Part shown: positions 35,574-43,761 of the stretch, in pieces
Layout: the number at the start of each line of letters is the position of its first letter
Numbering within the stretch: position 1 is the first letter of the stretch
Assembly: GCF_040564635.1 (NCBI RefSeq)
Contig: NZ_CP159837.1
Coordinates: 6,311,001 to 6,375,000, forward strand
Source: Planktothricoides raciborskii GIHE-MW2
Lineage (GTDB): Bacteria > Cyanobacteriota > Cyanobacteriia > Cyanobacteriales > Laspinemataceae
Direction of reading: 5' to 3'
DNA: 64,000 nucleotides
Program-made: the position numbers and the translations under genes
The notes under the pieces: model-generated
Told to the model about the DNA's origin: nothing
The model's database searches: none
What the model saw: only the letters and a program-made list of their open reading frames with translations

Positions 35574-36572
35574 ATGACTGAACTTAATCCTATAGAAAGC
35601 CAACTACAGGGGCTTAACCAAAATGCTACCGGGGCGATCGCCTCTGCGGAAAGCTTGGAGCAACTGGAACAACTGCGAGTCAACTACCTAGGCAAAAAAG
35701 GCGAACTCTCGCAAATTCTCCGGGCAATGGGTAAACTCGACCCAGGCGATCGGCCCCGCATTGGCGCTTTAGCCAACGAAGTCAAAGAAGCCCTGCAAAC
35801 CCAACTGGACAACCGGCGACAAGCCCTGCAAACCGCCCAAATTCAAGCGCAACTAGCAGCGGAAGCCCTTGATGTCACCATGCCTGGGGTGTATCGTCCC
35901 CAAGGTCGGATCCATCCTTTGAATGGCGTCATTGACCGGGCTTTAGATATTTTTGTCGGACTAGGTTACACCGTCGCCACCGGCCCAGAAATGGAAAGTG
36001 ACTACTACAACTTTGAAGCCCTGAACACCCCCCCAGACCACCCAGCGCGGGATATGCAGGACACTTTCTATCTCCCAGATGGCAACCTGCTAAGAACCCA
36101 TACCTCCTCGGTGCAAATTCGCTACATGGAACAACATCAACCCCCCTTGCGAATTGTCGCCCCCGGACGGGTTTATCGTCGGGATACAGTGGATGCTACC
36201 CACTCCGCCGTATTTCATCAAATCGAAATTTTAGCGATCGACAAAGGCTTAACCTTTACAGACCTCAAAGGCACCTTAAAAGAATTCTTATATCAAATCT
36301 TTGGCGAAGTCCAAATCCGGTTTCGTCCCAGTTATTTTCCCTTCACCGAACCTTCCGCAGAAGTTGACGTGCGGTGGAAAGGAAAATGGTTAGAGGTTTT
36401 AGGTTGCGGCACCGTGGATCCGAATGTGCTTAAAGCCGTGGGTTATGACCCAGAAGTTTACACCGGATTTGCTGCCGGGTTTGGGGTAGAACGCTTTGCG
36501 ATGGTTCTCCACCAAATTGACGATATTCGGCGACTTTATAGTAGCGATTTGCGCTTTTTGCGGCAATTTTAA
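35574..36572 (+). CDS. pheS: Phenylalanyl-tRNA synthetase alpha subunit
   Basis: Class II aminoacyl-tRNA synthetase alpha chain, acting with PheT as a cytoplasmic alpha2-beta2 tetramer that charges tRNA-Phe. The N-terminal coiled-coil tRNA-binding arm (about 1-85) carries [14 protein letters not shown]. Motif 1 region is around [20 protein letters not shown], motif 2 around [20 protein letters not shown], and motif 3 [20 protein letters not shown] with the conserved Arg. Length of 332 residues is standard. pheT is not in the window. The end is followed by a hairpin repeat region. Confidence 0.97.
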   Translation: MTELNPIESQLQGLNQNATGAIASAESLEQLEQLRVNYLGKKGELSQILRAMGKLDPGDRPRIGALANEVKEALQTQLDNRRQALQTAQIQAQLAAEALDVTMPGVYRPQGRIHPLNGVIDRALDIFVGLGYTVATGPEMESDYYNFEALNTPPDHPARDMQDTFYLPDGNLLRTHTSSVQIRYMEQHQPPLRIVAPGRVYRRDTVDATHSAVFHQIEILAIDKGLTFTDLKGTLKEFLYQIFGEVQIRFRPSYFPFTEPSAEVDVRWKGKWLEVLGCGTVDPNVLKAVGYDPEVYTGFAAGFGVERFAMVLHQIDDIRRLYSSDLRFLRQF

Positions 36573-36648
36573 GCTATTTGTAGCTATTCGTAGGGTGTGA
36601 AAGCGCGAAGCGTAACGCACCAATACGCGATGATGCATAGAGCAAAAT

Positions 36649-36678
36649 GTAGGGTGGGCAAAAATTTGCCCACCCTAC
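36649..36678. repeat. GTAGGGTGGGCAAA palindrome
   Basis: Perfect 14-bp arms (36649-36662 and 36665-36678) with a 2-base spacer. The same palindrome recurs at 37132-37161 and near 37251-37280. It overlaps the stop codon of the DUF433 gene, so the repeat supplies that gene's TAG. Just upstream lies a GAAAGCGCGAAGCGTAACGC repeat. Confidence 0.9.
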
Positions 36679-37058
36679 GACTTGTTTAATACTGCTTGGT
36701 GTTTAGCTTTTTGTGCTTGAAGTTTTTCCCAAGCAATTTCCATTCCTGGTTTCGGTGGCTGGGCAGAAATTCTAGCCATCAGATCGCGATTTTGTGCTTC
36801 ATAATATTGGCGCAATTCTTCGGTTTCTTTAACAACGAGTTGATATTCAGCATCCACCTCAGCGCGATGTTTTTCAATATAAGAAAGTGCGGCATTCACT
36901 TGCTCATCTGTCAGATTGAGTATGGCACGAATAAACTTGGGTGGATATTCGGCTATGACATAATCCATCACATCATATAAAGTAATGCGAGTGCCAGAAA
37001 TTGTCAAACCTCGCTCTGTTCTAATTATTGATGTTTGTTGATTTGATGACAGCACCAT
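36675..37058 (-). CDS. DUF433 protein, possible antitoxin-like DNA binder
   Basis: A 127-residue protein. Residues 10-65 match the DUF433 helix-turn-helix type: IIRTERGLTISGTRITLYDV, then MDYVIAEYPPKFIRAILNLT, usually found in antitoxins or small DNA-binding proteins. The C-terminal half is a charged helix (EKHRAEVDAEYQLVVKETEE). No toxin of a known class sits next to it, so an antitoxin role is unproven. The stop codon is provided by a dispersed palindrome, so the C-terminus may have been altered by a repeat insertion. The upstream side is also flanked by repeats. Confidence 0.7.
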   Translation of the reverse strand: MVLSSNQQTSIIRTERGLTISGTRITLYDVMDYVIAEYPPKFIRAILNLTDEQVNAALSYIEKHRAEVDAEYQLVVKETEELRQYYEAQNRDLMARISAQPPKPGMEIAWEKLQAQKAKHQAVLNKS

Positions 37059-37122
37059 AACAATAACCTGGATAGTTCACTATATATTATAATCAAATAT
37101 CATAAAGAGCGATCGCCAGTAT

Positions 37123-37376
37123 TAGCAAAATGTAGGGTGGGCAAAATCTTGCCCACCCTACGACTATTCGCCAGATGTCATTCCCGCGTTAGCGAAGCAT
37201 GCGCGTCAGCGCTATATGCGGGAATCCACAAACGTTTTTGTGAGCAAAATGTAGGGTGGGCAAAATATTGCCCACCCTACGGCTATTCGCCAGATGTCAT
37301 TCCCGCGAAGGCGGGAATCCACAAACGTTTTTGTGAGCATTTTTGTGAGCAAAATATTGCCCACCCTACGGCTATA
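37123..37376. repeat. Tandem composite repeat, first copy interrupted by a small element
   Basis: Two copies of a composite: AGCAAAATGTAGGGTGGGCA palindrome, then TTCGCCAGATGTCATTCCCG and GGGAATCCACAAACGTTTTT. A third partial copy (about 37341-37376) follows. Copy 1 has an extra segment (about 37188-37217, TTAGCGAAGCATGCGCGTCA plus GCGCTATA) where copy 2 has AAGGC. Confidence 0.85.
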
Positions 37377-37384
37377 AAAAACAA

Positions 37385-37963
37385 TCAATCCTCCTGAAAA
37401 GTGGGAATTTGGGCAAAGCGATCGACATCAACCTGCATATAAATTTTTTGCCCTTGACCATCCGGTTTGCTCTCAGTTTCTAACAAGCGACCATTGAGAA
37501 TTTCACCCAATTCTTTAACAATGCCTAACCCATCATCTTCTGGTTTCAAAGTAATCAGTAAATCCTGACAATCGCCCCCCGCCGCCGCAGTCGTGCAAAT
37601 CACAGGTTGACTATTAATCGTCCCAGTAGTGATCAGATTTAATGTATTACTGTTGTAGACTTTTTCCAGCCGAGAGGCCACTTCTGTACACCGCTTATAT
37701 CTCTGCCAACCGGCATTAGCAAAGCGATCGCTTTCCCAACGAATAATCGCTTTTTTGCTATCATTAATCAAAGCATAAGTCGTCGGCAAACTCTGCTGAG
37801 TTTCTGGATCTTTTCCCTCACTGCACATAAACCGAACATTCGGTTTAGCCGATATAGGATTTATGGCATTAAACGAGGCTTGATTATTCTGCACTTGCAC
37901 CCCTTGACAGCCAGTTAACAATAATCCCAATGTCAACCCTGAAATAAAATGATTTCGGTTCAT
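37385..37963 (-). CDS. COP23-domain lipoprotein
   Basis: A 192-residue protein with a lipoprotein signal (GLTLGLLLTGCQG, lipobox Cys19) and a COP23 domain from about residue 45: FMCSEGKDPETQQSLPTTYA, then IRWESDRFANAGWQRYKRCT, LITTGTINSQPVICTTAAAG and GDCQDLLITLKPEDDGLGI. The four cysteines of the family are present and probably form disulphides outside the cytoplasm. COP23 was named as a circadian-oscillating membrane protein in cyanobacteria; its biochemical role is not known. The gene is on the same strand as the downstream DUF433 gene but separated by repeats, and upstream lies the McrB-like gene. Confidence 0.83.
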   Translation of the reverse strand: MNRNHFISGLTLGLLLTGCQGVQVQNNQASFNAINPISAKPNVRFMCSEGKDPETQQSLPTTYALINDSKKAIIRWESDRFANAGWQRYKRCTEVASRLEKVYNSNTLNLITTGTINSQPVICTTAAAGGDCQDLLITLKPEDDGLGIVKELGEILNGRLLETESKPDGQGQKIYMQVDVDRFAQIPTFQED

Positions 37964-38061
37964 AGACTTATCTTTTCTGAAAGACCTCGATTGTATTTAT
38001 ATTACCGGCTTTGGTGGGCAAATTTTGGGCATTTGCCCAACCTAATTATCAGCTTATCAGC

Positions 38062-39999
38062 TTATTGATAAGCCAGCCCCTTCCATTGAAATTGATAACC
38101 TTGACGAGCGCGTTGAAATGCGGTTTCTAAATTTGGATCGCCGATCGCACCAATTATCCCCCCTAATCGATCCAAATTTTCTTGGATTGACTCATCTGAA
38201 ATCACTAACCCCCGCAACTTTGGCAAAATCTTCTGACCAAACTGATCCGCTAATGCCCATTTAAACGCATCTGATTTAACATCCGTCATTCCGGGATAGT
38301 TGACCACATAATAAATAATCGACTGATACACCCGATGAGCAAAAGGATGCCCCATCTCTGCCATAACGTGATTGGTTTTATTCAGCCAAATTTCTAACTG
38401 CTTAACCAATGGGGAATTTTCCTCTGGTTTTTGCAGCCACCGAGTAAATTGCTCATAAGTCAAATATCCCGATAATCTAGAATCATTAATATTTTTTTGC
38501 GGATTAATTAAGGCTAACTTCGGGGGTTGCCCAAAGGTAATCACATTGGCACGGTCTAACACTTTGTCGGATAAAGTTTGGGTGGTTTCATCTTCGTTCA
38601 TGGTTCCCACAAACAAAAATTGTTTAGGAATCTTTAAATCACCCGATCGCAGTTTTCCAAAGCAGTTACCTAAGTCAATTTCTAACTCCGCTGGATGATG
38701 ACGGCGAGTTTCCAGCTTAGATAAAAACTCACTAAAATAATATTCAACTCTAGCCAAATTCATCTCATCGAGCAACACCAAGACAATTTTATCCTGTAAC
38801 TCAGGGGATCGATTATATTGATAAATTCCCTGAATTAATGGCGTGGGTTTAAATTGATTTTCCATATAGTTGTAAAAGCCCAGCAAGTCTTGGGGAGAGT
38901 CCCAACGGGGCTGTACTGCTAATAGGAGAAATTGCGCCCCAATATATTTAGCATAGAGTTGGGGTAATTCACTTTTACCCGTGCCACTGATACCGGATAA
39001 AACAACTAAGGCGGAAATTCCCTGCACTTTTAATGAAGTATGAAAAGCCCGCACCAGTCTTTCGGGAAAGTAAAAACCTTGGGCTTGAATATCTTGGATA
39101 AAATTATGTAAAAATTTTTCTTCAGAGATAATTTTTGGTAAATCAACGGGCAACTTTGAATTATTTTCTGCCCACAAAGGATGTTTCAGGGATTCCAGAG
39201 GGTCGTTTTCCGGTTCAACTTTATTCAGTTTAGCTTGATATACGATCGCCTGTTGCCGTAAGCGATCGCCCTTATTTCTTAAATTCTCATTCTCAGTTTC
39301 TTGCTGTTTTTTACGCGCTTCTAACTGCTGAATTTGGGTGGTGACTCGCTCGAATTCTACCCGCTGGTCTAAGATTTTTGCTTCGAGTTCACGGAGCAAT
39401 ACTTTCTGGTATTCCATTGCGGCTAATTTATCTTCAAGTCCCTGAATTTCTCCCTGTAATTGAGCTTTTTGTAATTGTAACTCAGCAATTTTGGCCTGCA
39501 ATTGTTCCAACTTGTCTAAATCGGGATAATTTTTTGCTAAGGTAGCAACCCGCTGTTCAATTGCTTGTTTTTGGGCTGTGATAACTGCGATCGCCTGTTT
39601 CATATCTTGGCTTCTTTGATTCAGTTCTGCCAACTGCCCTTTAGCCCGACCTAAACTTGCTTGTTTTATTTCTAATTCCTTAATCTTTTCTTTGATTAAT
39701 AAGTTAATTTTTTCAGTTTTTCCAGATAATTTATGATATTCTGCTTGTAAATTGGGCAATTCTGCCCTTAGCTGTTCTGCTTTATTATTATCAGTAATTT
39801 GCTGTTCTAATAAAGCCAGTCGCGTCATTTGTCTGCCATTGATAATGGCGGCAGATGCCACACTTGTCGCCGAAGTTGCCAAGGCGATCGCCCCTGATTT
39901 AAGCATATTCTGCCCTAACAGTAAAGCAATCACAATTGTCACCGCAAAAGTGGGACACCCTGCCAGTAGCCAATCAATGGTGCGATTTTGTGAGTTCAT
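38062..39999 (-). CDS. McrB-like AAA+ ATPase with N-terminal membrane anchor and coiled coil
   Basis: A 645-residue protein. The N-terminus has two likely membrane stretches (WLLAGCPTFAVTIVIALLLG and SGAIALATSATSVASAAII, about 10-50), then a long coiled coil (about 60-255). The C-terminal AAA domain is McrB/AAA_5-like: Walker A GISGTGKSELP (about 332-342), Walker B VLVLLDEMNLARVEYYFSEF (about 413-430) and sensor-region FVGTMNEDETTQTLSDKVLD. McrB normally translocates with the McrC nuclease to cut methylated DNA; no McrC gene is adjacent, and the modified-base-binding N-domain is replaced by the anchor and coiled coil. It may be a MoxR/dynein-related remodeler instead. The gene stands alone. 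Confidence 0.8.
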   Translation of the reverse strand: MNSQNRTIDWLLAGCPTFAVTIVIALLLGQNMLKSGAIALATSATSVASAAIINGRQMTRLALLEQQITDNNKAEQLRAELPNLQAEYHKLSGKTEKINLLIKEKIKELEIKQASLGRAKGQLAELNQRSQDMKQAIAVITAQKQAIEQRVATLAKNYPDLDKLEQLQAKIAELQLQKAQLQGEIQGLEDKLAAMEYQKVLLRELEAKILDQRVEFERVTTQIQQLEARKKQQETENENLRNKGDRLRQQAIVYQAKLNKVEPENDPLESLKHPLWAENNSKLPVDLPKIISEEKFLHNFIQDIQAQGFYFPERLVRAFHTSLKVQGISALVVLSGISGTGKSELPQLYAKYIGAQFLLLAVQPRWDSPQDLLGFYNYMENQFKPTPLIQGIYQYNRSPELQDKIVLVLLDEMNLARVEYYFSEFLSKLETRRHHPAELEIDLGNCFGKLRSGDLKIPKQFLFVGTMNEDETTQTLSDKVLDRANVITFGQPPKLALINPQKNINDSRLSGYLTYEQFTRWLQKPEENSPLVKQLEIWLNKTNHVMAEMGHPFAHRVYQSIIYYVVNYPGMTDVKSDAFKWALADQFGQKILPKLRGLVISDESIQENLDRLGGIIGAIGDPNLETAFQRARQGYQFQWKGLAYQ

Positions 40000-40114
40000 A
40001 TTTTTCTGAGAAACAAAGCTAACACAATTATGTTATAATACTGCATTATTTTACTTTTGCTCCTAATTCCCTCTATCCTCTTTCCTCTATCCTCTTTCCT
40101 CTTTCCTCACCAAT

Positions 40115-40492
40115 ATGCAAATCACTCAATGTCTTCATACCGCGATTTTAGTCACTGACTTAGAAAAATCAGCCCAATTTTATGGAGAAATTCTCGGACT
40201 AGAAAAAGTGGCGCGATCGCTCAAATTTCCGGGCATCTGGTATCAAATTGGCGACTATCAAATTCACCTCATGGTTGATTCCCAAGCCCACCAAGGAACC
40301 ATCCATAACTCCCAAGAAACAAAAACACAGTGGGGACGCAACCGCCATATTGCCTTTGCTGTCACCGATATTCAAGCCGCGAAAACCCAACTAGAAGCCC
40401 ATCACTATCCCGTCCAAATGAGTTCATCCGGTCGCCCCGCATTATTTGTCCAAGACCCCGATGGCAATGTGATTGAATTAAGTCAGCTTTAG
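40115..40492 (+). CDS. VOC (glyoxalase/bleomycin resistance) superfamily protein
   Basis: A 125-residue single-domain protein with the beta-alpha-beta-beta-beta pattern of the vicinal oxygen chelate fold: CLHTAILVTDLEKSAQFYGE in the first half and RNRHIAFAVTDIQAAKTQLE, then ALFVQDPDGNVIELSQL in the second. His and Glu residues typical of the metal site are present (His7, the later AFAVTD histidine, terminal Glu). The substrate is unknown; such proteins may be lyases, dioxygenases or resistance proteins. The family is too broad to assign a reaction. Upstream is a CCTCTTTCCTCT run. Confidence 0.82.
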   Translation: MQITQCLHTAILVTDLEKSAQFYGEILGLEKVARSLKFPGIWYQIGDYQIHLMVDSQAHQGTIHNSQETKTQWGRNRHIAFAVTDIQAAKTQLEAHHYPVQMSSSGRPALFVQDPDGNVIELSQL

Positions 40493-40496
40493 TTGG

Positions 40497-40754
40497 TTGG
40501 TGGTTGGTGGTTGTTTGGGGCCGCCATCGGCCGCCATCGGCCGCCATCGGCCGCCATCGGGGGAGAAGTGAAAAGTGGTAGGGGCGAATGGCCATTCGCC
40601 CGTACAAGTGAAAAGTTATGCATAAATATCACTATTCACTATTCACTATTCACTATTCACTATTCACTATTCACTCTTCCCTACACCGATGGCGGCCCTA
40701 CACCCTCTTTCCTCTTCCCCCTACACCGATGGCGGCCCTACACCGATGGCGGCC
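40497..40754. repeat. CCGCCATCGG and TTCACTA tandem arrays
   Basis: CCGCCATCGG repeated four times at about 40521-40560, a GTAGGGGCGAATGGCCATTC segment at about 40590-40608, TTCACTA heptamers at about 40625-40675 and CACCGATGGCGGCCCTACAC units at about 40684-40758. CCGATGGCGG is also the stem of the terminator at 17115. Confidence 0.85.
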
Positions 40755-42989
40755 CTACCCCCCAGATTTGATGTTTTCCCAAGCTTTAATTGGGCATTCT
40801 GTTTGCATCAGATCGTGATTTAAAGGCAGCCAAAACGTAAAACAACTACCCCGACCCACTTCTGATTCTAAAGTGATATCGCCCCCGTGCATTTGGGCCA
40901 GCTTTTGGGATAAAGCCAATCCCAGACCCGTCCCTTCATATTTCCGAGAAAGTCCTTGATCTAGTTGGTGAAATGGCTCAAATATTAAAGCTTGTTCCGC
41001 TTCAGGAATGCCAATTCCGGTATCAATTACGGAAAAACAAATCTTATCTTCATTTTGCCAAACTTTCAGGGTGACTGACCCAGCATGGGTAAATTTAATG
41101 GCATTAGATAACAGATTAAACAGAATTTGCTTAATCCTCCGACTGTCTCCCACACAAAACCTAGCATCAGGCGCAATTTCTTTGCGTAATTCTAAGCCTT
41201 CATTTTTGACTCGTTCTTGTATTAAGGATAAACAAGCCCCACAAATTTCTTCCACTAGCAGTGCTTGCGGATGTAAATTTTCTTCCTTGGCTTCGAGCTT
41301 AGAAATATCCAGTAAATCATTAATTAAATTTAATAATTGTTCTCCACATTCCGTGATGCTAGAAATATACTGTTTTTGTTTTTCATTCAGAGGGCCAAAA
41401 AACTCTTGAATGAGAACATTAGAAAATCCCAAAATACCCGTGAGTGGGGTGCGGAGTTCGTGACTCATATTGTTGAGAAATTCAGTTTTTGTTCGATTGG
41501 CAGCCTCTGAAAGAATTTTCTCTTGTTCCAGTTCTAGGGTACGTTTTTTAACCAGTTGTTCTAAGCGTTCGTAGCTTTGGGCATTGTACAGGGCGATCGC
41601 GGTTTGATCGGCAATCCGTTCTAATAGATGAATTTCATCGGGTTCAAAAAATCGATTTTTCGTGGTGCTATGGATGGAAATCGCCCCAAAAAATTCCTCC
41701 CGAATATAAATTGGTACTCGCAAGAGTGACACAATATTTCCTCGATCAAGTTGCTGCTCCCAACTCGACCCATAGCCCACTCGTTCTTGATTCAAATCCG
41801 CCAAAAAATAGCCAGATTGTGACGCAAAATACCCCAGGGGTTCTTTCCATTCTGATAAAGGCGCATGGAAACCCAATAAAGACGAAACGTTTTCGCTCGA
41901 TCGCCATTCATGCACCACTTGCACTCGTTGATTTTTCATCGAAAAAATTACCACGCGATTGCCTTGAAAATATTCTCCGGTTTGTCTGACAATTTGGGAT
42001 AAAATATAATTGGGATCTAGCTGAGAGTTAATTTCTCGAATGATTTCATTCAAAAGTTGCTCTTGCTGGGCTTGTTGTTGAATTTTTTCAAAGAGTTTCG
42101 CCTGCTGAATCGCGATCGCACATTGGTTAGAAATCGTACTCATCAAAATCAGATCGTCTCCAGTCCATTCGCGGTGGCGATCGCATTGATGTAAACAAAT
42201 ATTTCCCCAATAAACTTCTTGATTCAACAACGGAGCAATCAAAAAACCTCGAATCCCGTCTTCGTTGGCTTTCGAGAGAATATTGGGGGGTAAATCAGCT
42301 TGATCGATATTGCTAACAAAGACAGGATTTCCTCGGCTCAGAGTTGTATGGTAATATTCAAGCAAATAGCAATGTTTACCAATCACTTGCTCTCGGTCTG
42401 GTGTAGCGTGACTGGCATAACGGACTTGGGGTTTATGTTGCGGATCCAACAAAAATACCAGACAGCGGCTCACATTCAATGCTTGATGTAATAAATCCAC
42501 CGTAGTTTGCAGCACTTCTTCCAGGACTAAAGTGCCGCGCATTTCATAGACAATTTGGTTAATAATCGCTTCTCTTTTAGCAGAATAACGCATATGCTCC
42601 AGGGCAATTTTATCCTGTCGTCGCAAAGCAAACTCCACTAGAGATCGCTGCAAAACTTCTGGTAATTTTTCTATCTGCTGGCGATTGATATAATCAGAAA
42701 ATCCTGATTTTATACAATGGGCAACAGTGCTTTCTCCGATAGAACCAGCGATCAAAATCATCGGAATCACTTGATTCAGTTCTTCTTGCCATTTACAGAT
42801 ATCTAACCCGGTAAAATTTGACATTTGATAAGCCGATAACACCGCGTCGTACTGAACCGTCGCTAAAAGAATCCGACAAGTTTCTGGGTTATTAGCAAAA
42901 TCATAAGTAAAATCTTTTTGGGCATTTCTTAAAACATCAACAATTAACTGTATATCTGACATCTCCGGCTGCACAATCAATAAGTGCAT
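40755..42989 (-). CDS. Hybrid sensor kinase with pseudo-receiver, GAF domains and histidine kinase core
   Basis: A 744-residue protein from ATG 42989; an in-frame ATG at 43019 adds ten residues. The N-terminal receiver-like domain (about 1-125) has lost its phosphoacceptor: LSDY of typical receivers reads LSAYQM, and the conserved Lys position is DYINRQQ, so it is likely a pseudo-receiver. Two GAF domains follow (about 155-295 and 315-465), then a coiled coil and the kinase: His510 in FLNNMSHELRTPLTGILGFS, the N box LFNLLSNAIKFTHAG, DTGIGIPEAEQALIFEPF and GTGLGLALSQKLAQMHGG. It is soluble. The partner regulator is unknown. Confidence 0.9.
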   Translation of the reverse strand: MHLLIVQPEMSDIQLIVDVLRNAQKDFTYDFANNPETCRILLATVQYDAVLSAYQMSNFTGLDICKWQEELNQVIPMILIAGSIGESTVAHCIKSGFSDYINRQQIEKLPEVLQRSLVEFALRRQDKIALEHMRYSAKREAIINQIVYEMRGTLVLEEVLQTTVDLLHQALNVSRCLVFLLDPQHKPQVRYASHATPDREQVIGKHCYLLEYYHTTLSRGNPVFVSNIDQADLPPNILSKANEDGIRGFLIAPLLNQEVYWGNICLHQCDRHREWTGDDLILMSTISNQCAIAIQQAKLFEKIQQQAQQEQLLNEIIREINSQLDPNYILSQIVRQTGEYFQGNRVVIFSMKNQRVQVVHEWRSSENVSSLLGFHAPLSEWKEPLGYFASQSGYFLADLNQERVGYGSSWEQQLDRGNIVSLLRVPIYIREEFFGAISIHSTTKNRFFEPDEIHLLERIADQTAIALYNAQSYERLEQLVKKRTLELEQEKILSEAANRTKTEFLNNMSHELRTPLTGILGFSNVLIQEFFGPLNEKQKQYISSITECGEQLLNLINDLLDISKLEAKEENLHPQALLVEEICGACLSLIQERVKNEGLELRKEIAPDARFCVGDSRRIKQILFNLLSNAIKFTHAGSVTLKVWQNEDKICFSVIDTGIGIPEAEQALIFEPFHQLDQGLSRKYEGTGLGLALSQKLAQMHGGDITLESEVGRGSCFTFWLPLNHDLMQTECPIKAWENIKSGG

Positions 42990-43761
42990 CGTTGATAGAT
43001 GAGAAGAATGGTAAAGCATCGCTTAGGTACTTTTGATAAATTAAATCCCCAAATTGCATCAATTTAACTTAATTCATTGGCGGCGATCGGTAATTTTTTT
43101 AAATCCCCCTGGGGATTTGGGCGTAACCCAGGGACTCTTAAACCATATTCACCGAGATTTAAGCTGATTTTTCTGGACTGTTTAGTGGCATGGCTTCATA
43201 TCTGGAAGCTTGCAACTAGCTGATGGACTGAATTGATCTTTTGTTTCCCGACCATGATTTGATTTATTTTAACAAATCTTATCCTTGGTAAAAATTAGAT
43301 TTTTCCCGATCGGGTATGATCAGAAATCAGCATTTACTTGATGTTTACTCGATTCCTTGTGGGGATAGACACCGAGTCATCGCCAAACTTATTAGGGTCA
43401 CGTCCGAACGCTTCGCCCTGAGCTAATTTTAACCGGATTTTACAATGTTGGCAATCTGTAAACATCGAGGATTCGTCTTGTACCGAACAACAACGTAATA
43501 TAATTCTTAGATTATTGACTGTTGACTGTTGGCTGTTCACTGTTGGTTGTGGGCTGTGGGTTGTTAGTTGTTGGTTGTTGGTTGTCCTTAGTCCTTAGTC
43601 CTTAGTCCTTAGTCCAAGAACAAACAACAAATAACAAATAACAAACAACAAATAGCAAATAACAAATAACAAGCAACAAATAACAAATAACAATCGTATT
43701 TGTCCGTGGAATCCCGTTGATCTTTTCTATATTCGACAAAATTCGACAAAGCAGAAAATCA
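42990..43761. other. Repeat-rich intergenic region
   Basis: Palindromic TCCCCCTGGGGATTT at about 43103-43117. Tandem GTTGACT-like heptamers at about 43512-43585, CCTTAGT heptamers four times at about 43585-43615, and AACAAAT heptamers at about 43620-43690. The stretch overlaps the start of the DICT gene only at its far end. No gene is supported; a 68-codon minus-strand frame at 43334-43540 runs into the repeats. Confidence 0.6.

Noticed and set aside
43334-43540. 68-codon minus-strand frame with CQHCK motif
   Set aside because: Its start lies in the heptamer array and part of the sequence matches a CGAACGCTTCGCCCTGA-type repeat; a shorter frame from an internal ATG is possible but unsupported.
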